A stretch of DNA of 58,110 nucleotides from Cerioporus squamosus (Eukaryota; Basidiomycota; Agaricomycetes; Polyporales; Polyporaceae): the NCBI GenBank assembly GCA_022592435.1, contig JABYQS010000203.1, positions 1 to 58,110 on the forward strand, read 5' to 3'. The translations under genes were made by a program, and so were the position numbers. The notes below the pieces were generated by a model. It saw only the letters and a program-made list of their open reading frames with translations, was not told where the DNA came from and did no database searches. Shown in pieces: positions 1-10,010 of the stretch (its first letter is position 1; each line of letters starts with the position of its first letter).

Positions 1-362
1 TGTGCCTTCCTCCAACCTGCGACGTTCCGACAAATTACAGAAGTCCGAGTACAGTACTCACAGGCCATCGTATATCACGTTCAGCAGCACCTCCAGGTCC
101 TCCCTCGTCTCCTCCATGGTATAGTGCGACAGCCCGCGGAAGCGTTCGTTGTCCCGCTGAAAAGCTCCCTGAAGACGGACGAATGCTTCGAGAGGAGAGA
201 TTTGTGCACGCAGAAGAGCGTCCCGCCCGTGCGCAGGATGACATTGCCGTCGTCGATGTAGAGCGTCGGATGGTCCTGGAACGGCTTCTCGTCGGGCTCC
301 TCGAGCTTGACGCGTTTGCGCGGGTTCTCTGACGATGCGCGATCCGAGGGCTCTATGATCAT
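1..362 (-). pseudogene. BTB/POZ domain protein, 5' part, frameshifted
   Basis: Unassigned BTB/POZ protein, a family of protein-protein interaction domains often used as adaptors. The ATG at 362 is chosen because it aligns with the start of the paralogue at 23511. Exon 1 would run 362-62 and end at a GTGAGT donor in the same position as in the paralogue; the rest lies outside the window. The leader carries a basic stretch (PRKRVKLEEPDE) and then the BTB core (LRTGGTLFCVHKSLLSKHS). At about 159-163 one base is missing relative to the paralogue: the frame leaves after FRELF, while the +1 frame continues with the paralogue-like text ending in YTMEETREDLEVLL. Exon length is 301 nt here; the paralogue plus its two fewer codons predicts 302. 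Either a young pseudogene or a base-call error. Confidence 0.72.
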
Positions 363-389
363 GGCGAAGTTTGGGAGACGGGCGAGCAC

Positions 390-1663
390 TCGGAGCGGTT
401 GGGGAGAGACTCAGAGAGCGAGCTGCGAGTGGCTCAAGGTTGGATGTAAGGGGTCAATTAGAATCACGAGCAAGTCCCATCAATGTAAGTAAGTAAGCTT
501 TAAGACCGCTTGTAGACGGCCGCGGCACCAAGCGCTCTCCCGGTCGTTGTTCCCGTCGTCATATCGACTTCGATCTTGTTGTTCAAGTCGGTATGTCAAA
601 CTTCTGGCCAGGAGATACCACAGAGGCGCAGACCGTCCGGCGGTACATACTATGAATCGCCAAGTTCCAAGTTGTCGCTCCTTCATTTCACTTTGCGACT
701 GGCATCTGTTCTTCTCATACTCGAGAACACTGACCACAGGAACAGGAAGAGAATGTCGATACAGATCCCAGGGCGAGCATCGGACCTTGGTGCAACTTGG
801 AGGCTGTTGCAGCTGACTACTTACATGCAAAGTTCGGGCCCTGCCGCTGCCCGCAGAGAAGTCGCGCCACGACTCCGACAACTCGGATATGATAAACTTG
901 CCAGAGGTATTTCACTTGGTGTTTTTTGAACCGTGAAGCTCACAGTATATTTGGCGGTGTGCAGGTCCGACGTCTGCCTGGGTCGCGCAGTCTGTGGATA
1001 TGTAGCGAGTGGGACCATCACCGAGTTAGGTGCCTGCTCTCGCGCCTCTCGAGGTATGCGGTCATGAGTTATGCGCCAGGAACAAGACAGGAAGGCTGTT
1101 GCCAAGCCGTCGACGGTACATAAGAACTCTCAGCAGCGATGAAAGTCCCGAGCATGCAAGCCTACTGCCCAGTGTTGATGCAGCCTTGGTAGAGACGAGA
1201 GTAGCTTCGTCGGATACTGCAGGTCTGCCGCGATCAGGTTGCCATCGTCCTGGTCCTTCCATTCCAACGCCGCTGGGCTGATCGCTCGTCCACCTGCACC
1301 GATGTCGCGCGCGGACAGCATAACGATGGCGGAGAAGAGAAGCAATCAGGGTGATGTAAGTGTGTGCCGGGCTTCTGCAGCGAAGCACACAATTCGTATG
1401 GAATGCCTGCGTCGCCACTAGTCTTGACCTGATGGTTAACATACCTCGACCGTCGGGTCTTGCTCGATTGTAACGCGTAAACTGGGAAATACGTACGCAG
1501 GTGTCACTGCCTAGTGGTTCATTTTAGCGCAAGCAATGTGATCCAGACGTCCTTGCCGTGCGACGAGTACGATGGGTCGGGGTGCGATGAACGCTTCCAC
1601 AAGGCGGTGTGAAACATAACACTTACATGGGTTCACCGTTCATCCACAAAATGAACCCTCTGG
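390..1663. other. Intergenic stretch, no gene recognised
   Basis: Upstream of the leftward BTB exon and upstream of the FKS1 duplicate. Short ORFs overlap on both strands but none shows a domain or a consistent set of splice sites. A short ATG-initiated run ends just before the GTAAGT at 1670 that opens the duplicated block. I see no reliable feature. Confidence 0.5.
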
Positions 1664-3728
1664 TCGCGATGTAAGTACGATGACGTCGATGGCACGGCGG
1701 CGTCGGGCGCTATGTTCGGCGAGAGCTCCACCGATGCTTCCATATCGGGGCTGATGTGAGGCTGGGGCAGAGTCTGGGTCAGCCTTGTGCACACGGTGCG
1801 TCACGCCGTGAGTTCGCGCGTCTGCGAGCATCCCTTCTTCACCGTCTCCCACATCGACGACCACCCCGTCCTCGTCGTCGCACACAGCGACGAGAGCCCC
1901 TCTCTCCTCCGCCATGGCCTCCCGACCTGGTCCGCACAGCCAGGAAGGCATGTACGTCAGCTCTTCCCCTCCCTCCTCCGACCCCCACGATCCCTTCCAC
2001 CAACCGATGCAAATGCCCGATCCCCGCTACTACGACAACGACTCCGAGCACCTCGACCGCTACGACCGACACCGGGACACGTATGCCTCTGACGGCAGCA
2101 ACGCCGACGATGACAGGTACTATGAGCATGGGGGAGGATACGACTACAGTGAGTATTTTCGTCCGACCCTCGCGTCAGCCTTCTCATAGTCCGCAGCCCA
2201 ACCCGACACCGATTCGGACGTTGATGTCTACGGGCAGAAGTATGTTCCCTCGCAGGAGTCGCTTGGCCCACCACGCATGGGCATCTCCGAATCCTCCACA
2301 CCGACATTCGTCGACCACAACGGCGTCAGCGGACGTGAACCCTACCCCGCATGGAGCTCCGAGCGTCAGATACCTCTCTCGAAGGAAGAGATTGAGGATA
2401 TCTTCCTCGACCTCACGCAGAAGTTCGGTTTCCAGCGCGACTCCATGCGCAACATGGTGCGTCTTTTCTCTCACGTGCCAAGTCCGGGCCAAGGGCTGGA
2501 TCGTCTCGGCTTCTCTGCCCCCCAGTCTACACCGTGGAGGATACCGCCATCTCCTCCACGGCTGTTGCTCCCCGTTCAGCGGCCGAGCGGCGCATTGTGC
2601 GAGTCCTCTATGCACGCGACATGGCCAACCGTGCGCCGGCCAGGGCCATGCGTGTGTGCAGTTCTGAGTCCGGCGAGACGCCCTCCATATAGGCTGACAC
2701 TGCATCATCCTTGTGCGGCGGCTAGTTATGACCGAGCCGTTCGGACTCGGGGAGCGTTAGCTTGGCGCGCTCCAGGTGGTCAGGGGAGGGCGGCCAGTCG
2801 TGCCCGCATCCGATCTTTGTGCTGATAGCTGACCGATGATTTCGTAGTTCGACTTCGTGATGCAACTCCTCGACAGTCGTGCCTCTCGCATGTCTCCGAA
2901 CCAAGCACTCCTAACCCTCCATGCCGACTACATCGGGGGCCAACACGCTAACTATCGGAAATGGTACTTCGCGGCACAGCTCGACCTCGACGACGCAATT
3001 GGTGTCCAGCAGAACCCTGGCCTGCAAAGGTTGCGGTCGCAGAAGCGGAAGTCGAAGGGTCACAAGGCTGCCGAGCGACAGTTGAACAGCGCCCTCGACC
3101 GGTGGCGGCAGGCGATGAACAACATGAGCCAGTACGACCGGATGCGCCAAATTGCGTTGTACCTTCTGCTTTGGGGCGAGGCTGCGCAGGTCCGATTTGT
3201 CCCGGAGTGCCTATGCTTCATCTTCAAGTGCGCCGACGACTACTACCGCTCACCCGAGTGTCAAAACCGGGTGGACCCCGTTCCCGAGGGGCTGTACCTG
3301 CACGCGGTCATTAAGCCTCTGTACCGGTTTATCCGAGACCAAGGTTACGAGGTCGTTGACGGGAAGTTCGTGCGAAAGGAACGGGACCACGATGAGATCA
3401 TCGGGTACGACGACGTTAACCAGCTGTTCTGGTATCCTGAGGGGATTGCGCGTATTGTCTTGACTGACAAGGTGAGTACCACCTATGATGGTCCGCTTTG
3501 CCTTGCTTATGCGTGGTGCAGACGCGCCTGGTCGACCTTCCCCCGTCACAGCGGTTCATGAAGTTCGATCGGATCGATTGGAACCGCGTCTTCTTCAAGA
3601 CGTACTACGAGAAGCGTTCATTTGGCCACCTCCTCGTCAACTTCAACCGTATATGGGTGATTCACATATCCATGTACTGGTATTACACCGCGTACAACTC
3701 CCCCACCATCTACAACGGTGAGAAGTCT
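1664..3728 (+). repeat. Segmental duplication, copy A (5' half of FKS1)
   Basis: Direct duplicate of 13410-15465, about 11.75 kb away in the same orientation. Homology begins around the shared GTAAGTACGATGACG and stops abruptly after GAGAAGTCT at 3728. It covers a probable 5' UTR intron, exons 1-3, introns 1-3 and the first ~207 nt of exon 4. The offset is 11746 before intron 2 and 11737 after it, so intron 2 differs by a net 9 nt. Base differences are scattered over the first ~1.2 kb, and exon changes there are silent. From about 2910 to 3728 I find no differences. Confidence 0.95.
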
Positions 3729-3944
3729 CTCGCCGGGCCGGGTGCGGGAGGCGGCGCGGGGCTGCGGTGCCATGCCCGTTGCAGCAAGAAAGAGGACGTC
3801 AGGGAGTTCTGGGAGAGGATTGGTGGGGAGGGGATTGGTGGGGAGAGGAGGTGGGGAGAGGTGGGGAGCGGGCGTGCACTCGGTGGGCGCAGACTCGCAC
3901 TGTCGTACACAGACAATATATTTCGTTCCACACATCCCGACTGA
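1914..3944 (+). pseudogene. Truncated beta-1,3-glucan synthase copy
   Basis: N-terminal part of a beta-1,3-glucan synthase duplicated from the full gene at 13660. Exons as in the parent: 1914-2148, 2197-2456, 2848-3471 and 3522 onward. The predicted residues encoded by exons 1-3 match the parent exactly. The copy ends inside the first membrane-proximal part (after [12 protein letters not shown]): from 3729 unrelated G-rich sequence follows and the frame runs on to a stop at 3944, adding a Gly/Arg-rich tail. It has no glycosyltransferase core, so it cannot make glucan. It could still be transcribed, because its upstream region was copied too; a short cytosolic N-terminal FKS1 fragment is then possible but unproven. 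Confidence 0.85.
3803..3870 (+). repeat. G-rich tract with GATTGGTGGGGA-type repeats
   Basis: Nearly uninterrupted G/A run with several GGGG blocks, including two copies of GGATTGGTGGGGA. It lies 75 bp beyond the right breakpoint of the FKS1 duplicate. G-quadruplex formation is plausible from the base pattern only. Confidence 0.6.
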
Positions 3945-5070
3945 CGCTGCTATTCGCCAGAATGCCCGACCACATGTGTGCTGCTCTACCGCCTTCGCCG
4001 CCCGCACTCTGCGCCGCATCCGCATCGCTCGCCCACTCTCCGCGTCCGGGCGGTCTCCTCGGCGTCCCAACCCTCAGGCGCGGTCGCTAAGAACGCGAAC
4101 CGCCTGCTATGCCAACCGCCGCTTCAAAACCTGCCTTAAACCGTGGTCAGCGCGTCGGCGAGCGGCGTTCAGCCGGTACGTGTTCGAAAGAGATACCTTT
4201 CGTCAGCGCCAGGAATCTGATACACAGACAGCGAACACTTACTCGGTGCCAAGTCTCGCGGCGGACACCCGAATCCGGATGCACGCTCGGTGAAGCTGTG
4301 CGAGATTCTTCGTGCACGTTTGAGGGAGAACGCGAGGCCGGTGGCAAGCGAACGGCCCCAGCGAGTCAGCGTCCCGGTGCGCATTTCAGAGCGGAAGAAC
4401 TCGGTCCTCGGGTCGAAGAGGTCGCCAAGAGGGTCGGGCCGCTAGCGGCGACGTACTGGACCAAAGTTCGCCAGCAGTATGCCTGCCGGATTCCGGAACC
4501 CCACATGAATCTCCTTGAACGGCCGCAAAAAAGCAGAGTCAGTTCAAGCGCAGCGTATGACTTTCCAGATGGACTGCTTACTTACTCTGTGCACAAACGC
4601 AGCCGGATATGCGTCGTCTGAACCTGCACAGGAAGAGCCGGGAAGTACAGCAGATAGCTGCTGCGGGCGGGAGGAAACACCAAGTGCGCCGCAGAAACTC
4701 GTCGGCAGCAGCTCCAAGACGGCATGATAGACGTGCGGACACTCACCAGCTTGTCGGATACTCACGAGCAAGAGCTACGGTACCTACTACTACTTAGTAG
4801 ACAGCTGCGAAACACGGAACCGCCACTTCGCGATATGGGCGCTTGCTGGGACTCTGGGAGAGGCACGCCGCGCGGTTCGCGGCCGCGGCCGCGTCGCGTC
4901 TTCTCTCCTCCTCCACCACCACTCCGTCGCTGCCAGTCCACTGCAAGCCTACGTACCACCTCTCCTCCGCCGACGCGGAATCCTATGGCGAGCAAGATGG
5001 TGGCCCTCACTCGGACGCCACGATAACCGTTCCTACTAGACAGGAGGTTAAGTCAGCAGAGTGTGTGGAG
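3945..5070. other. No gene recognised
   Basis: Overlapping short ORFs on both strands with no domain resemblance. The base composition is similar to coding DNA, which makes chance ORFs common. No reliable splice series. Confidence 0.4.
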
Positions 5071-6449
5071 ACAAGACGATGCCCGGCATACCTGCCTCTG
5101 CTCCGGCTTTCCACCGCACCTCAACCGCATCCACGCTCCGAATCGACGTCGCCATAGACGTCACGCTGCCAGATGATCTCCAGGTGAGTCTCGACGGCGA
5201 ACGCGGTGGGCACAAGAGGTAATATACGTACATACCGTGGAGCTCGAAGGACGAGGAGCGATGGCCGGGCACCGTGCTACTCGCGGCATAGTCTTTCTGG
5301 CCGTATATCCGGTGCGGCTGTCCAGGGGAGAACGCGTCTGGAAGAGAGGTTAGTGAGATGCTTTGCTCTCGGCGCGTGACCTCCGGCGGCCTTCTCCGAC
5401 GGAGAGGGAGGCAAGTTGCCACCGCGAGACTAGAGGAACGCGTACCTTGTCTCGCTCACTCGCTGTGCGCTCTGTTCTGCTTCCCGATCCACTGGTCTTC
5501 CTGCCCTCGTTTTGACTGGAGCGCATGCCTGAAGGCCGCCATGGACTTCTCGGGCGCCCGCGAAGTTCTCGACGCAGGGCTCTGGCCCTTCGTACCCACG
5601 CGTCGGCGAGTATTCTATCGAAGTCTCATGCCAAGCCTATCTGCTACACAGTCCACCTCAGAACGACTGAACTGACACAAGATTCGTCCACGTACCGTCC
5701 AACAGGAGACACTCCGAGAGGCCTTCAGGGCCGCCTCGTCTCGCCGTTGCGCTGCTTCATGGCGGCGGAGGGCTCCAGAAGCACGCGGCCTTCGACGCTG
5801 AGAATGGAAAACGTCAGTAGGTTTATGATGAATTACGGCAGTAAGCAGCTTACCTCACCTCTACCCAGCGGCAGCACTCGCCTTTCCGAGCCCGGTCTGC
5901 GGCTGTCTCACGGGTTGATACAGATATCTAGCAAGCTGCAGCGATGTGAGTACACCGCGGCCTAACAACTGTGAGCTAACGCGTTGCCCAAAGGTACATA
6001 CCTCTATTATCGAGATACGACCACCAGCTCTCTGGCTTGAAGAGCTCCATGTCGACTGCATGGGCGGCCGGTCTTGATCCTGCCGCCCGCGAGGAAGGTT
6101 AGTCAGTCGCCACGTCCGGACTAACAGCTCACTGCGCGAACGCGCAGCCCATCCTCGGCTCACCTCTAGGAGGACGTAGGAGATGTCAGCACGCGTCAAC
6201 ACGCGTCGACGCGTCGATATCACCGATACTGACGCGATGGATGCATCCTGGCGGATCCTCCATGTGTGCTGCGCGTCCGAAGCCAATCATGACCCGGTGA
6301 GTCAACGAGATAGGTTAGGAATAGAGGCAACTGAATGCTTACCACAGACGTTCGACTCTGTCGAGACCGCGATCGACGACCTGCTGAGCTTGGAGAACAG
6401 CGGCCAGGGACAACGACTAGGCGTGCCAGTAGGTCGTCGAAGTCCCTGA
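5071..6449 (+). other. Run of intron-like segments, unknown transcript
   Basis: Four consecutive segments have good intron ends on the plus strand and the usual length for this genome: 5813-5868, 5946-5993, 6098-6147 and 6297-6347 (48-56 nt, GT..AG). A possible earlier donor GTGAGT follows the triplet CAG near 5179. The only protein I can read through the last junction is about 71 residues, from ATG 6183 to the stop at 6447-6449, with the 51-nt intron removed (ends FDSVETAIDDLLSLENSGQ). It matches no family I know. Could be a small unknown gene, a decayed gene or a spliced noncoding RNA. Confidence 0.35.
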
Positions 6450-8040
6450 GCTCGACGGCGAGTGACTGGACCCCGTCGGTGACGAGCGAGTGTGGGAAGG
6501 AAGTGGGTGCGTAACCTAGAGCAGACAAGGGACATGGTGGAAGAGGTAGAGAGAAGTTCGTCGGATTTCCGGTCCCAGGAGCTGTCGGGAGGGTAAACAT
6601 AGTGTTGTAACTAGTAAACACTGGGATGCAGAGTGAATGCAAGGTGACATTTGAAGAAATAATCGGAGTGCCAGTGTGAAGTCAACCTATGACAGCACGG
6701 TGTGAATATTTCGTGGGAGTGTACAGTACGTGATACGTTCTGCCACAGCCGGTAGTGAACTTCTGCGATAGTCGGGATGCTTCTGAGCATGCGCGACGTG
6801 ACGGAGCGCTGTACCGTGTGCGACCTTCTCTGAATTTAGGTCCGAACAGCCTGGACCATGCCCTCTAACGTCCTCCCGGCTCTGAGCATCTTGAGGCTTG
6901 GAGAATCAGTGTAGAATAGTGCCCACCATCACGCCTGTCTCGCAGAATGCAGAGCATGGCAGAAGACGGCTCAAGCTGGCAGGGAATGGGTGCCGTCAAG
7001 TCACTAAGGACACGGAGAGCATACTAGACTCAGACAGTGCATGCGGGGATTCGAGAAGCTGCTGATCGGCGTACACTATGCGCATGTCTGATGCAAACAA
7101 GGTTCACTTCTTGGACGGCTATCCTTCTGAAATTCTGACTGCAGTGCTGAAGATGCTGAGAGAGCATTTAAAGCTATGTTCAAATGTCAGAATACTCACA
7201 CGCATCTCTGCACAGTGCAGGCTGATAATGTCTCTCTGCGTTGAGGAATGGCTCAGCGGGTGGACATGACTTGGGAATACTCAGGGACCGTGCAATGCGG
7301 GTGCGCAACAGTTCAATCAACGGGCGAAGCTGCCATGTACGCAGCCGATGGCCGCCAGGGCAATTAACCGCGCTGAGATAGATTCGACGTCTTTGGTAAA
7401 AATAGAGAGGCCGCATGCAATGAGGTCATGCCGGGATATGGGCCTGGACTACTCAGGCCCATATGACGGCATGGACGCATGCACGAGGCTAGGAGGTTTG
7501 CCCGATCTCTCTCACCTAGACTGTTGTGAAGCAAGACATGGAGCCGCTTGACAGGCATAGTGCTCGGGCGTAGCATAGACAATTGTTGAAGTATACTACT
7601 CGAGTATCATACTGCAGACTGGCACCGCAAATCGAGAGGTGAGGCGGACAACTCGGAGAGCTGGGCTTGTCAGCACATTGGCCTGTGTAGTGTTAGTATG
7701 CTAAGTTGATGCTGAAATCAATACACATACCTTGCAGAATCATACCTTAAGTACACCAGAAAGACGAAACTCTGTCGAGGATGCAAGCCGCAGGAAAGAG
7801 GGACAGCAGAAGGATTCGCATCGGAGACTCGGAAGCGAGGGCTTGAGCAAAAAAGGCAACTTAAGCGCTCTTCGAATCGCAACCTTCTCGGATAGCGCGC
7901 GGTCGTCCTGGGCTCGTTCTGCTGCTTCATGGCTCCTCACAGGTCTGAACTCCATTACAAGAGCTTAGGTAAGCCTTACCAGCTACTGCATACCCATATA
8001 AGCTGATACATCTACTCTGATATGTAGCACAATAGCCAGC
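6450..8040. other. No gene recognised
   Basis: AT-richer than the flanks, with frequent stops in all frames. Apart from the hairpin at 7427-7473 I see nothing to annotate. Confidence 0.5.
7427..7473. repeat. Inverted repeat, 19-bp arms, 9-base loop
   Basis: Left arm 7427-7445 and right arm 7455-7473 are reverse complements except for two adjacent bases, around a nine-base spacer. The shared arm sequence begins CATGCCG and ends ATATGGGCCT. It would fold into a strong hairpin. No target-site duplication or coding context tells what it is; an old palindromic element remnant or a structured RNA are both possible. Confidence 0.8.
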
Positions 8041-10010
8041 AACACTACACTCTCGTCCTGCAAGTCCAGGGCACCCACCATTGACCGAGGTAAGTACCAA
8101 CGCTGATGCCGCAACATTGTGGCATCATCGCTTCACAGGTTGCTTAGCTATAGCTCTGTACAGACACCGAGCTACCTCACATCTCCCGGGAAATGCACGA
8201 AACCCCGCAGAATGCTCTCTTTCTGCAACCCTGTTCTCGTACCTCCGTCCGCGGACACTGCTCGACAAAAACATGGGCCGTAGAGCGACCATCAAATTCC
8301 TAGCGTCTAAGGTACGTTACAGTAGCATCTTCTCTGAGCCGAGACATCTTCGCCTGTCAGGAATTGCGCTAGTTGCTCTGTTCCGTCTCGATGCCCTGCA
8401 GCCTCGCCTGCCCTTCGCCCGGCCTCACCGTGTCGCCCTCTGGTTGGATGAAGCTCTCGCAGGCCCGTCATCGTGCGAAATCTGGTCAATCAACAACTTA
8501 GAGTTCTGCAGCTCGTGATTCGGGCAGCAGAACATGTATAAGTACTCCGCCATCTCGACGACCTCTCGGGCACCCGTCCCCATGTCCGTCCCCATGCCTG
8601 TCCCTTTCCGCATACCCTTATCCCTACCCGGTACCTCCCAACTCCCCATCCTCTACCCATCTGTGTATACTATCCTTCTATGTTTGTAGTGCGCGTTGCG
8701 TCTCGCCGTACCTTCATACATCTTGCCATTACTGTTGTTATCCTACTACTACATCCCTTGATCTTCGTGCTTCATCCTTACCTCACTGCATTCACCCTCT
8801 TCGACCATTTCTGTACGGTTCTACCACTTTGCTCTATACTCGCATCGGTTTCTCTCTCACTGCACCCACTCCGAGTCTTCCTCAAGTCTTCCTTGTTCTC
8901 GAGCAGGCTGCCGCTCTGACCATCCCTTTCAGCTTGTCGTCGCACCAGGTCCAGTGGTGACAGATCGTCACTGACTCGAGGTAAGTATACCCTCGAACGC
9001 ACTCCATACTTGTCTCTTGTTCTGATCGATATCATTCTTACAGACTCGACATTGTACTTGCGAACAGAGGTATGTATGTCTCCGGTCGAGTCGTCTCACG
9101 CGCACAGGCATTCGTATGTGACTTCACCCAGCGTACCTGCATTCATGAGGACGTCTTGTCGAGTGGTCTTTGACCAGACTCCCTCTAGCTGCATTGTGCC
9201 GTCGCGACACCGTCCCATGCAAGACAGCTTCAAGTTGGTATGTTCACTCCGTTCTCTATCCCGAAGTTATGTTCGCTTGCTCACCATGATAAGCAGAAAG
9301 CCGGTCCCTAGTTCGAGGTGCGACTACTTCTTCGTCATGTCGTACTGAAACCTCGAGCAGCTATGGGCAGAACCCTGAGGAGGTCAACATGAACTCGTAC
9401 TCCGACCATCAAGCACGCAGGACTCCAGCCTTCCATGACATGGTACGTGGAATCGTCTCGCTGGACATATTGACTTGATCTGACTCCGTCCTTTTCCTAG
9501 ATTACTTCGGACGCTCCGTCTGGTCTCGCTCGGGCGAACACCGCGGCGGTCTCGAGCTAGTGAACCCGGTGAGTTCATTCGGGCCTTACACTGTCCGAGG
9601 GCGAAGCTGACGACGTCTTCCGTCCAGGAGAGCTGCAACGACCACTGCTCGGACGGATCCCCACACACTGGATGGATTTTACAGCAAGTCGAGCACGCGG
9701 CCCTAGTACCGGGCAGACGACATGGGCGAGTCAACATTTCCGTGACTCACGAGTAACTCACCAACGCGTGCGCGGTAGTTCATAGCGGATACTGGCACGT
9801 CGAGACTCCAGGTGAGTCTTGTATAGACTTCTGCAGGAGCGAAGAAGTCGAACACTGACTCGAAACGTTCACAGATCTCTATCTCGGCAAGTCGACCGAC
9901 CGCCGGCGTAGTATCTGGAATAGTAAGCAGATCCCTCGCAACTCAGCCTTTCCGAGTAACTAACACACACTTTTGTGCAGAAGGCATCGTATTGAACTCG
10001 CAGGGTAAGC
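8041..10010 (+). ncRNA. Candidate spliced noncoding or decayed transcript
   Basis: Nine consecutive plus-strand segments look like genuine small introns: 8090-8138, 8312-8360, 8981-9043, 9070-9131, 9238-9296, 9443-9500, 9569-9627, 9812-9874 and 9923-9980, with a further donor at 10005. All are 49-63 nt, with donors GTAAGT, GTACGT, GTATGT, GTGAGT or GTAAGC and CAG/TAG acceptors, matching the introns of the sure genes nearby. The intervening segments (24-620 nt) do not join into one reading frame; stops interrupt every phase. The longest joined piece across 9297-9568 gives a short Ser/Thr-rich peptide (MNSYSDHQARR start). Most simply a spliced noncoding transcript or a gene remnant. Confidence 0.35.
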
